Below are positions 8,231 to 15,834 of a DNA stretch of 64,000 nucleotides, one piece after another (positions within the stretch are counted from its first letter, which is position 1; each line of letters opens with the position of its first letter). Position numbers and translations under genes: made by a program. The notes under the pieces were generated by a model, which did no database searches, was not told the origin of the DNA, and saw nothing but the letters and a program-made list of their open reading frames with translations. This DNA comes from Spirochaetia bacterium (GTDB lineage: Bacteria; Spirochaetota; Spirochaetia; Treponematales; Breznakiellaceae). The stretch spans positions 1 to 64,000 of the forward strand of contig BNUU01000007.1 of the NCBI GenBank assembly GCA_025997595.1, given 5' to 3'.

Positions 8231-8746
8231 GTGACCGCCGAGCAGAAAACCCAGCTTGCCTCATTCCTCGATTTGACCGCCGATACCCTCCGGGGAGGCT
8301 ACGCCCGGGAACGGGAGCCCTGGGTCTTTACCGACGATAGCGCCCCTGTTTTGCCGCCGGCGCCTCAAGCCGGTGCGGAAGGAGGGGCCCGGCCCCTCCT
8401 CATGCTTATCGGGGAAGGGCTTGAAGCAGGCGGGTCGGCAGAGCTCCTGGACAGGATGCTGGCCTCCATCGGCCTCTTCCGGGGGAAGAACTGTGTCTCA
8501 GGCGGCGAAGAACAGATAGGTGTCCTCAAACCCCGGATGATCCTCTGCCTGGGTTCTACTGCTCAGGTCCAGGATTTTCCCGGCATTGATGGTGAAACAA
8601 TCCCCCTGCTCACCACCTATCATCCCGAAGAACTGCTGCAGAACGCTTCTTTAAAACGCCCCGCCTGGGAGGATCTTAAAACACTCCGGGCAAAACTTAT
8701 GGAACTGGATCCCCTCTACGCAGGATCCGTAACCGGAAGGCCCTAG
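8231..8746 (+). CDS. Uracil-DNA glycosylase superfamily-like protein, degenerate
   Basis: About 171 residues from a GTG at 8231; the start is uncertain, since the frame is open upstream and only a weak AGGA is present. The C-terminal motif LLTTYHPEELLQNASLKRPA then WEDLKTL matches the last conserved block of family 4 uracil-DNA glycosylases (usual form HP-x-x-LLRNP-x-x-KR). The region PLLMLIGEGLEAGG is where the first catalytic block would sit, but the usual GEAPG and ED residues are altered. The four iron-sulfur cysteines of that family are not visible. It may have lost glycosylase activity or act only in DNA binding. It sits 2 bp upstream of priA, so it is almost certainly co-transcribed with it. 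Confidence 0.6.
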   Translation: MTAEQKTQLASFLDLTADTLRGGYAREREPWVFTDDSAPVLPPAPQAGAEGGARPLLMLIGEGLEAGGSAELLDRMLASIGLFRGKNCVSGGEEQIGVLKPRMILCLGSTAQVQDFPGIDGETIPLLTTYHPEELLQNASLKRPAWEDLKTLRAKLMELDPLYAGSVTGRP

Positions 8747-8748
8747 CC

Positions 8749-10800
8749 GTGGGCCTGTATCTGGACCTGGTTTTTGACATTCCCGCAAAAGCGGCCTTTA
8801 GTTACCGCAGGGATGAAAAGGGGGAAGCCGCAGTGGGGAAGCGGGCCATGGCCCCCTTCGGCAAACGGGAAGTTCTGGGTTACATCGTAGGCGAAGGGGA
8901 CAGCCTGCCCCCCGGAATGGACGAGGCCGGGATAAAAGCGGTACGCCGGGTAGTGGACTCCGAGCCTCTCTTTGACAGCCGGGATCTCGCCCTTGCCCAA
9001 TGGATAGCCGCCTACTACCTGTGCAGCCTGGGCCAGGCCCTGTCCGCCATGATCCCCTCAGGCAGGCGGCCCGGCTCCTACCCTTCCCTCCCGGACGACG
9101 AAAATGAAATCACCGCCGCCCCCCTGGAACTCTCCGGCGAACAGCAGGCCGCCCTGGACGCGATTATCGCCCCGGCAATCGGAACAGAAGAAAACCAAAA
9201 AGGGACACAAGGGGACACAAAGGACACGGAGGGGAAAGAAAAAGCTGCGGGCGCCGCCTTGCCGCCCATGTTCTACCTCTACGGTATCACCGGATCGGGC
9301 AAGACCGAGGTATTTCTCCGGGCAGCTGAACATATGCTGAAAGCGGGCAAGTCGGTGATCTACCTGGTGCCGGAAATTTCCCTGACCCACCAGACGGCGG
9401 AGGCTATCGGCAAACGGTTTGGTCAGGCGGCGGCGACCCTGCATTCGGGGATGAGCGGGGCTGCCCGGCTTACCGAGTGGATACGGATCAAAAGCGGGGA
9501 GGTACGGATCGTGGTGGGGCCCCGGAGTGCGGTCTTTGCCCCGGTACAGAACCTGGGGCTCATCATCATCGACGAGGAACACGACGGCTCCTACAAGTCG
9601 GGGAATACCCCCCGGTACCACGCCCGGCAATGCGCCATGCACCGCTGTTCCGCCGAGGGCGCCCTGCTGGTAATGGGTTCCGCCACACCTTCGGCGGAGG
9701 CATGGAAATTAATGAGCGAAGGCACGATCAAACGGCTGGACCTTTCCCGCCGTCTTTCCGGGGGTAAGCCCCCGGAGATACAGCCGGTGAGCCTGGAACA
9801 CACCGAAGGCTGCCTTACCACGGAACTGAAAGAGGAGATCCGCAAGACCGCCCAAATGGGACGGCAGACCATCCTCTTTTTGAACCGCCGGGGTTTCGCC
9901 TATTTTTACCACTGCCCGAGCTGCGGCTTTGAACTCTCCTGCCGCCACTGTTCCGTATCCCTCACCTACCACAAAAGCAAGGGCCGGGCGATCTGCCACT
10001 ACTGCGGTTATTCCGAAGCCCCCCCAAGGGCCTGCCCCCAGTGCGGCTCCCTGGAAGCGGGGTTCTCAGGTTTCGGGACCGAGATGATCGAGGAGGAGGT
10101 GCGCCGCACCTTTCCGGAACTGCGGGTGCGCCGGGCCGACGCGGATTCCACCAGCAAAAAGGGCAGTCTTGAGGAAACCCTGGCCCTGTTCAGGGCCGGG
10201 GCGGTGGACATACTCCTGGGAACCCAAATGGTTGCCAAGGGACTTAACTTTCCCGGGGTGCGGCTCGTGGGGGTGATCCTGGCGGATACGGGGCTCCACC
10301 TGCCTGACTTCCGCGCGGCGGAACGGACCTTCTCACTCATTGTCCAGGTGGCGGGCCGCGCGGGGCGTTACTTCCCCGACGGCAAGGTGATCGTCCAGAC
10401 CCTGCGTCCCAGGGACCCGGTGATCACCCGCTCCTGCGCCCTGGATGTGGCGGGCTTCTTCGAGGCCGAACTGAACCAGCGGCAGATGCTCCGCTTTCCC
10501 CCCTATTCAAGGCTTATCCGCTTTACGGTTCGCTCCCGTGACGCCGGCCGGGCGGACAGGGCCATCGGCCGCCTTGCCAAACTGGCGGCGGATATCATCC
10601 CCGCCGGGGGCGACGCCCTGGGCCCCGCCGAATGTCCCATCGGCATCATCGCCGGAAACCACCGGCGGCAGCTCATCCTCCGCGGGGCGGGCATGGGACC
10701 CCTCCACGCTTCGGCCCGGACCCTCCTTGACCGCTACGAAAAGGGAAAGGACGGCGCCGTCTATCTTGAGGTGGACGTGGACCCGGTCAGTCTCCTGTGA
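8749..10800 (+). CDS. priA: Primosomal protein N' (replication restart helicase PriA)
   Basis: A 683-residue 3'-5' superfamily 2 helicase that reloads the replisome at stalled forks. It has an N-terminal fork-binding domain, Walker A GITGSGKTEVF near residue 181, the DEEH box in IIIDEEHDGSYK, and GSATPSAE. A zinc-binding cysteine array (CPSC, CRHC, CHYC, CPQC) begins near residue 388, followed by GTQMVAKGLNFPGV and QVAGRAGR. The start is GTG 8749. Between the fork-binding and helicase domains is a hydrophilic linker of about 20 residues encoded by a short repeat (9193-9234). The 3' end overlaps the convergent barrel gene by 40 bp. Confidence 0.95.
   Translation: MGLYLDLVFDIPAKAAFSYRRDEKGEAAVGKRAMAPFGKREVLGYIVGEGDSLPPGMDEAGIKAVRRVVDSEPLFDSRDLALAQWIAAYYLCSLGQALSAMIPSGRRPGSYPSLPDDENEITAAPLELSGEQQAALDAIIAPAIGTEENQKGTQGDTKDTEGKEKAAGAALPPMFYLYGITGSGKTEVFLRAAEHMLKAGKSVIYLVPEISLTHQTAEAIGKRFGQAAATLHSGMSGAARLTEWIRIKSGEVRIVVGPRSAVFAPVQNLGLIIIDEEHDGSYKSGNTPRYHARQCAMHRCSAEGALLVMGSATPSAEAWKLMSEGTIKRLDLSRRLSGGKPPEIQPVSLEHTEGCLTTELKEEIRKTAQMGRQTILFLNRRGFAYFYHCPSCGFELSCRHCSVSLTYHKSKGRAICHYCGYSEAPPRACPQCGSLEAGFSGFGTEMIEEEVRRTFPELRVRRADADSTSKKGSLEETLALFRAGAVDILLGTQMVAKGLNFPGVRLVGVILADTGLHLPDFRAAERTFSLIVQVAGRAGRYFPDGKVIVQTLRPRDPVITRSCALDVAGFFEAELNQRQMLRFPPYSRLIRFTVRSRDAGRADRAIGRLAKLAADIIPAGGDALGPAECPIGIIAGNHRRQLILRGAGMGPLHASARTLLDRYEKGKDGAVYLEVDVDPVSLL
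9193..9234 (+). repeat. Short dispersed repeat of the GACACAAAG type, in-frame within priA (copy 2)
   Basis: A run of near-identical 10-nt modules (GGGACACAAG, GGGACACAAA, GGACACGGAG) after AACCAAAAA. It encodes a polar linker rich in Gln, Gly, Thr, Asp and Lys between PriA domains. It is related to the repeats at 4706-4727 and 28791-28818. An in-frame insertion tolerated in a linker fits a mobile or slippage-generated short repeat. Confidence 0.5.
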
Positions 10801-12491
10801 TCTTTGTTTTTCCGCAAAAGACCAATATCCGGTATAATGCGGGCCGTAAAGGCCACTTCAAAGCCATGCTGCAGGTTACCGGCAATGTGCCCGTAATTGG
10901 CAACAATTTTGTAGGCCGGCTGTACCGACAGATCCAGCCATTTTTTAACTTCCCAGGCGCCCCTTGTTTTAATCAAATAGGTGTACGCGGCGGTTCCCGT
11001 GGGGGTGGTCGCGACGGTTTCCGCACGGCTTTGGGGACGATAGGTATTACCGGAAAAAACATCGGTAGTGGCATTCTCCCCCTGGGCCAGAAAGAGAAAA
11101 GACAGTTCCGCCGACCATCGGGAGGAGTTATGATACCCCACCCAGAAGATGGCTGCCGCAGAATCAGGCCCAAAGGGAGTACCCACCCATTCACGGTAGC
11201 GCGGATCCTCCGGAACCTCCCGGTAATAGGACCAGGCCTTATTGCCCAAAATATACATATAGGGGAACGTGTATACCCCCTCAAGACCAAAGGTAACATA
11301 ACCGGTACGGCCTTCCCCGGAGACCGGCAGCCAGGATTCATAACCCCATTGAAAAGCAAGGCCGTTGGGGGTACGGGAGTCCTCACCACCCTCACCGGAA
11401 AGCTCGAACTCGTTCATCGCGCCAAGGGCATAAAAGCGGCCATACTTCCAGGGGCGGTAATCCACGGATATACCCATATAAGAACCCACCCGTGAGTCCC
11501 AGGGGGTCAGGTCTTCGGGGTTTCCCATTTGGTCATTGTAATCCCCATAAGAATTCCATGCGGAAAAACTGTGGAATACCATCATGGGGTTGAGATACCG
11601 GAGTTCAAGGGGGGCGTTTACCATAGCCCCTCCAATCAAAGAAAGGGAAAGGCGGTTTAATATAGCAACCTGCAGGTGGTGAAGGTAGAGATATTTGGTA
11701 ACCTCAAGTTCCATGACACTGGCGGTATAAGATAAAAAAGGGGCATAAATGGTAAGGCTTCCGTAACTAAAACCCCTCATGTTATCGGAAAGGATAATGC
11801 TGCCCGTTTTAGTCCGCCCCAGGCTGTCATCCCCCAATCCCAGTTTAAAATTCATCCCAAAACCCTGACCAAAGGAAAAACCCGCGCTCACATAGGCCCG
11901 TGTGGGGGTATTGACATCAATGGCATCAACACCCTCAGCACTTGTCTCAAAGGGGATGTTGATATAATTGTTATTTACCCGGGAGAACTGGCGGTTTTCG
12001 CCAAGGTAAAGATCCGCCTCCGCGGTGATATATGAAGAAATGGAGAGGGTCACCGGTAAGGGTATAAGGGGCTGCCTGCTGTTGCGGCCATAGATCCAGG
12101 GAAGCTTATCATTGGTTTTGTAGTACACTTCCGGCTGCACCCCGGGACTAAAGTCGAAGGCAAAGAGACCGTTATTCCTGGACAGGAGTGAAGGTCTGGC
12201 GAGGGCGGCGCGGGCCTGTTCATAAAGAACCTTCCCGCCGGGGGAAAGCTCCTCGTCATTTATTTTTGCAAGCATCAATTCCGCCTGGGCAACGGTCATC
12301 ACGGAGCCGGAAAGAAAAATCAGCCGCTGCTCCATTGACAGGGCCGTAAGGGCGTCATAAAGGGAATCCCCGGGGTAGAGCAGCTTTTGGGCGGGAAGTG
12401 AAAAAACACCTCCCTGAACCATCAGGGTCAGGAGAAAACAGAACAATACCCGGACCATGATTTTTTTATTATAATATTGCCTTTTCCGCAT
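10761..12491 (-). CDS. Predicted outer-membrane beta-barrel protein (spirochaetal paralogue A)
   Basis: A 576-residue exported protein of unknown function. The N-terminus has a basic start and a hydrophobic stretch (VLFCFLLTLMVQGGVFSLPA) consistent with a signal peptide. Most of the rest alternates aromatic/hydrophobic with polar residues, with many Tyr, Trp and Gly (for example YVTFGLEGVYTFPYMYIL), as in outer-membrane barrels. It shares length class, domain order and style with the divergent neighbour at 12556, so I regard them as distant paralogues; a Wzi-like (capsule assembly) relationship is possible but unproven. ATG at 12491 lacks a clear ribosome site; ATG 12458 is an alternative close to the hydrophobic core. 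Its 3' end overlaps priA by 40 bp. Confidence 0.6.
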   Translation of the reverse strand: MRKRQYYNKKIMVRVLFCFLLTLMVQGGVFSLPAQKLLYPGDSLYDALTALSMEQRLIFLSGSVMTVAQAELMLAKINDEELSPGGKVLYEQARAALARPSLLSRNNGLFAFDFSPGVQPEVYYKTNDKLPWIYGRNSRQPLIPLPVTLSISSYITAEADLYLGENRQFSRVNNNYINIPFETSAEGVDAIDVNTPTRAYVSAGFSFGQGFGMNFKLGLGDDSLGRTKTGSIILSDNMRGFSYGSLTIYAPFLSYTASVMELEVTKYLYLHHLQVAILNRLSLSLIGGAMVNAPLELRYLNPMMVFHSFSAWNSYGDYNDQMGNPEDLTPWDSRVGSYMGISVDYRPWKYGRFYALGAMNEFELSGEGGEDSRTPNGLAFQWGYESWLPVSGEGRTGYVTFGLEGVYTFPYMYILGNKAWSYYREVPEDPRYREWVGTPFGPDSAAAIFWVGYHNSSRWSAELSFLFLAQGENATTDVFSGNTYRPQSRAETVATTPTGTAAYTYLIKTRGAWEVKKWLDLSVQPAYKIVANYGHIAGNLQHGFEVAFTARIIPDIGLLRKNKDHRRLTGSTSTSR

Positions 12492-12504
12492 ATATTAATT
12501 ACTC

Positions 12505-12546
12505 TATAATGTAATGTTTTGAGAGTCAAGAATTGGAATGTAGGAG
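12505..12546 (+). promoter_or_regulatory. Promoter and ribosome site of the 12556 barrel gene in a divergent intergenic region
   Basis: A perfect -10 box TATAAT lies at 12505-12510, with only a weak -35 (TTTTCC at 12482-12487, 17-bp spacing). AGGAG at 12542-12546 is 9 nt before the ATG. On the other strand a TTGACT (within 12532-12537) could serve the divergent gene with a poor -10. The 64-bp gap is short enough that the two genes share control. Confidence 0.45.
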
Positions 12547-12555
12547 TGTATCGTA

Positions 12556-14493
12556 ATGGGCAAAAAATCCTGGGTTTTCATCGGCCTGATGTTTCTTATG
12601 CTTGGATTTTCGCTGCCGGCCCAATCCAATGTTTCCGTACCGCTCACCAATGAAATTTACTATGTCCTGGAAATTGCCCAGATGAAGGGCCTCCTCCTCC
12701 CCCTGCCCAAGGTAAAACCCTACTCAAAAAAGCAAATCCTGGAAGCGATAGACGCCATCTTCGAGGCGGATACCGGCGGAAAACTGAGCGTCCTGGAACG
12801 CAATATCCTGAACCGGGAGGCCCGGACCTACCGCAGGGAGGAAGAGCGGGGGCTGAACTGGCGGACGGGGACCTATAATTTTAAATTCTCCCGGTCTGCC
12901 CGCCGGTCGGGCCGGGAGATCCCCTTCGCCGGGGATATCGGCGTCGGCGCCCAAATGGGTTTTTCAGGGGGTCTTTTTGCCAATGGCGAAAAACCCGTAG
13001 GGGGTACGGATAACATGTTCTCCGTTTATACCACCGGAGATATCGGGGAACACTTTTCCTACGGATTTACCTTTTTAGGCCATCTCACCCTGGCCAGGCG
13101 TACTGAATATACTGATGCTTATCCGAACTATTATGACGGTTTCCCCGGCGGCGATGAGGACAGCGGCTACATCTTTCGAAAGGTCACCACCTACGGCCAG
13201 CCCCTGGCGTATTTTCCCTACACCTACGAGAAATATTGGGACGGCGCTGTGTTTTATCCCAGTGATCTGTCAGCCGAATCCGCATTCCGGCAATGGCCCC
13301 AGAAATTTGCCATGGCCCCCATGCTGCTCGGTGAGCTTTCCGGGGGTTTCTTTAACGATATGATCACCTGGCGCTTTGGCCGTTTAAGGCATGAATGGGG
13401 GGCAATGTCCGAAGGCCGCAGTCTGATATTTAACGGAGCGGCCCAGCCCTTTATGGCCATCGAGGCAACTTTCAATCCTGTGTACTGGTTCAGCTTTTCC
13501 GCATTAACCGGGAGCCTGGAATATTTTAAAAACCAGGACAGTATCAAAAAAGCGGCGTGGGCGGAGCAAAACAACTTTTCCATTGAGATACTTGAGTTTA
13601 ATATCAAAAACCGTTTCCATTTTGATGTGGGCTCCACCGCAGTCTGGCCCAAACGGTTCGATCTCGGTTATATCTTCCCGATAAAAAACAATTTCCTTTA
13701 CCAGGACACCCTGGGTGATTTTGACAACATGAGTTTCTTTCTCGACATGGCCTATCAGTATCCCGGTTATGGGAAGGCATGGGTTTCCCTCTTTGTGGAC
13801 GAAATAAGCCTCGGCGAAGCCCTTAAACATCCTAGCAGTCTTTTTGAACTTGACCGGATGATGTACGTCGCCCAGGTCGGCATAAAGGCAATCATCCCCA
13901 AGCTTCCCTTTTCTTCGATAACCTTAAATTATACCAAGGTTGAACCCTATGCCTATACCCATAACCGCGTCTTTGTTCCCTGGTACAACAATACCTATGA
14001 CGGAGACCCTGTACCCATGGAACAGGCCTATACCAATAACGGCGAAAGTATCGGCTATTACCTCCCCCCTAATTCCGATGAACTGCTGATCCGCTTCGAT
14101 ACCATGCCGGCCCTGAACACCCTGGCTTTTTTTCAATACCAGATGATCCGCCACGGCGCGGATCACGGCCCCCATTCGGTTGACGGCAGTTCCTTTTTAT
14201 CCGAGCTTGATCCCGATGGGCGATCCTCAAATCCTGTGCTGCGAAAATTCTTTCTGCGGGACGGCGCCTATCAGTGGCAGCATATCTTTATGATTGGGGC
14301 TGAACATACCTTTGCCAAATGGCGTATTCCCCTGCGGGTCTTTGCCAAAACCGGGGTGGTCTATTCCTTTTACACAGATATTAACGGACCTGCAAACTCA
14401 GGATCGGCCTCCGATTACAAGGTGATCGATACCCCAAGCTATCCGAAATCAACGGAGTTCATCCTTACCCTGGGCGTCAGAATCTATATGTAA
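12556..14493 (+). CDS. Predicted outer-membrane beta-barrel protein (spirochaetal paralogue B)
   Basis: A 645-residue exported protein. The signal peptide is clear (SWVFIGLMFLMLGFSLPAQS). A helical N-terminal part follows (YYVLEIAQMKGLLLPLPKVK to about residue 105, with a motif like those preceding Wzi-type barrels). Then come long beta-rich stretches with many aromatic residues (AMAPMLLGELSGGFFNDMIT, RFGRLRHEWGAMSEGRSLIF), ending in LTLGVRIYM. This layout fits an outer-membrane barrel of spirochaetes. The role is unknown; polysaccharide export or attachment is only a guess. The start ATG 12556 is supported by AGGAG and a perfect TATAAT. It converges on the mrfB-like gene with 6 bp between stops. 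Confidence 0.65.
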   Translation: MGKKSWVFIGLMFLMLGFSLPAQSNVSVPLTNEIYYVLEIAQMKGLLLPLPKVKPYSKKQILEAIDAIFEADTGGKLSVLERNILNREARTYRREEERGLNWRTGTYNFKFSRSARRSGREIPFAGDIGVGAQMGFSGGLFANGEKPVGGTDNMFSVYTTGDIGEHFSYGFTFLGHLTLARRTEYTDAYPNYYDGFPGGDEDSGYIFRKVTTYGQPLAYFPYTYEKYWDGAVFYPSDLSAESAFRQWPQKFAMAPMLLGELSGGFFNDMITWRFGRLRHEWGAMSEGRSLIFNGAAQPFMAIEATFNPVYWFSFSALTGSLEYFKNQDSIKKAAWAEQNNFSIEILEFNIKNRFHFDVGSTAVWPKRFDLGYIFPIKNNFLYQDTLGDFDNMSFFLDMAYQYPGYGKAWVSLFVDEISLGEALKHPSSLFELDRMMYVAQVGIKAIIPKLPFSSITLNYTKVEPYAYTHNRVFVPWYNNTYDGDPVPMEQAYTNNGESIGYYLPPNSDELLIRFDTMPALNTLAFFQYQMIRHGADHGPHSVDGSSFLSELDPDGRSSNPVLRKFFLRDGAYQWQHIFMIGAEHTFAKWRIPLRVFAKTGVVYSFYTDINGPANSGSASDYKVIDTPSYPKSTEFILTLGVRIYM

Positions 14494-14499
14494 CGTAAT

Positions 14500-15828
14500 T
14501 CATTTTAACAACAGCCGTTCCCGGCGGGTTTCCAATTCATTCCGTAAACCCTCCCGGATGTTTTCCAGGGCAAGGGCCGCTTCGGTATGGGCCAGGGCTT
14601 CGCGGGGATTTCTGAGCCGCCATTCAGCGTCGATGGCAAGCTGCCGGTACACAAGGCCCTTTACTTCGTCGGCAATGACCGCAGGATAGTCTCCCGCGAC
14701 AAGGGCGTGCAGTTTTTTCCGGCCTTCATCGGCTTTTCCCCCCCGGACTAAATCCAGGGCCAGCACATAGGCCGCCCGGGGGCAGCCCCGGTCCGCCGCC
14801 TTTTCAAGCAGCGCCTGTCCCCGCTGTAATTCATCATCATCAAAATCACCCCCGCGCCTGAGACCGTCCCGCCAGCGCAGGGCCAGCTGTTCGGCGTCAA
14901 CACCGTAGGTATCCATGGCGGACAGGGGGTCCGCCGCAATATGGCAAAGACTGATGAAAATCGCCGCAAGCCCCCGGATGTCCCGGAGGTTATGATCGCA
15001 GATTCCCAGGAGCGGCGCAGGATCGTTATTTTTCAAAAAATCAAACCATATCTCCGGAGCCATCGCCCCGGGCATATCATCGGTACGGTCAAGCCCCAGG
15101 ACAGCGGTCTCTATCGTCCCCTGGGAGCAATCGGGCAGCCGCCGTTTCCATAAACGCCTCACCGGGTGGAGCAGGTCCGCATGGCGATAAACCGGAGGCA
15201 GCATCCCGTTCATAAGACACCGGGTCTTCAAAATCTGGGAATCAAAACTCTTACCGTTGTAACTTACGATAAGGGGCGGGACAAAGGCCCCGCCTTGCGG
15301 GGCTTTTGCCCCGGCGGCGGAACCCGGCGAAAATTCCCGGAGAACCGTTTCCAGAAAATCCCCTTCCCCCGGATAATCCAGCAGCAGGTACTGGTCGATT
15401 TGCAGCTTATACCCATTGTTCCCCTGGACAAAACGGCCAAAGGCGGCAAGAAAGGCCACGGTCCCCGCCCCCCCGGAAAGCCCCGTGGTTTCAAGGTCAA
15501 AAAAGAGAAGGTCCCGGGGACTCACCGCAGCATCCTGCGCCCGCCGGTATCGCTCTTGCCCCGCAAGGGCGAGATCGGGGATCAGGATGGGTAAGGTTGG
15601 AGGTAATACCGCAGGCAGCGCAAGGGGGAGATCCGTCAGCGTTGTGCGCCTGAGGGTCTGGAAACCGGATTCATGAAATGAAGAAGGGAATAATGAGGAA
15701 TGGGCCGTGAGCAGTTGGGATGGGTCAGGAGCGGGGGGCGGCTCTCCGCCCGGCCCCTCATTCCTGATTGCCGATTCTCTTCCGGCTTCGCGGATTCGCT
15801 GTAAACGGGCGCGCAGGTTTTGTCCCAT
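14500..15828 (-). CDS. mrfB: MrfB/YprB-like RNase H-fold exonuclease with C-terminal TPR-like region
   Basis: A 442-residue DEDD-type exonuclease-like protein. The motif DLLFFDLETTGLSGGAGT holds the first acidic pair, PLIVSYNGKSFDSQILKTR the second acidic block, and CDHNLRDIRGL a late acidic motif, as in the YprB RNase H-like family. The C-terminal third is helical and TPR-like (GQALLEKAADRGCPRAAYVL). In Bacillus subtilis MrfA (YprA) and MrfB (YprB) act together on mitomycin C damage; here the helicase gene is immediately upstream, 6 bp away on the same strand. That gene order is strong support. The N-terminal 60 residues are low-complexity and proline-rich and may not be conserved. Confidence 0.83.
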   Translation of the reverse strand: MGQNLRARLQRIREAGRESAIRNEGPGGEPPPAPDPSQLLTAHSSLFPSSFHESGFQTLRRTTLTDLPLALPAVLPPTLPILIPDLALAGQERYRRAQDAAVSPRDLLFFDLETTGLSGGAGTVAFLAAFGRFVQGNNGYKLQIDQYLLLDYPGEGDFLETVLREFSPGSAAGAKAPQGGAFVPPLIVSYNGKSFDSQILKTRCLMNGMLPPVYRHADLLHPVRRLWKRRLPDCSQGTIETAVLGLDRTDDMPGAMAPEIWFDFLKNNDPAPLLGICDHNLRDIRGLAAIFISLCHIAADPLSAMDTYGVDAEQLALRWRDGLRRGGDFDDDELQRGQALLEKAADRGCPRAAYVLALDLVRGGKADEGRKKLHALVAGDYPAVIADEVKGLVYRQLAIDAEWRLRNPREALAHTEAALALENIREGLRNELETRRERLLLK

Positions 15829-15834
15829 GGTGAA

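Noticed and set aside
8231-8746. Active family 4 uracil-DNA glycosylase
   Set aside because: The first catalytic block and iron-sulfur cysteines are missing, so only a superfamily-like call is made.
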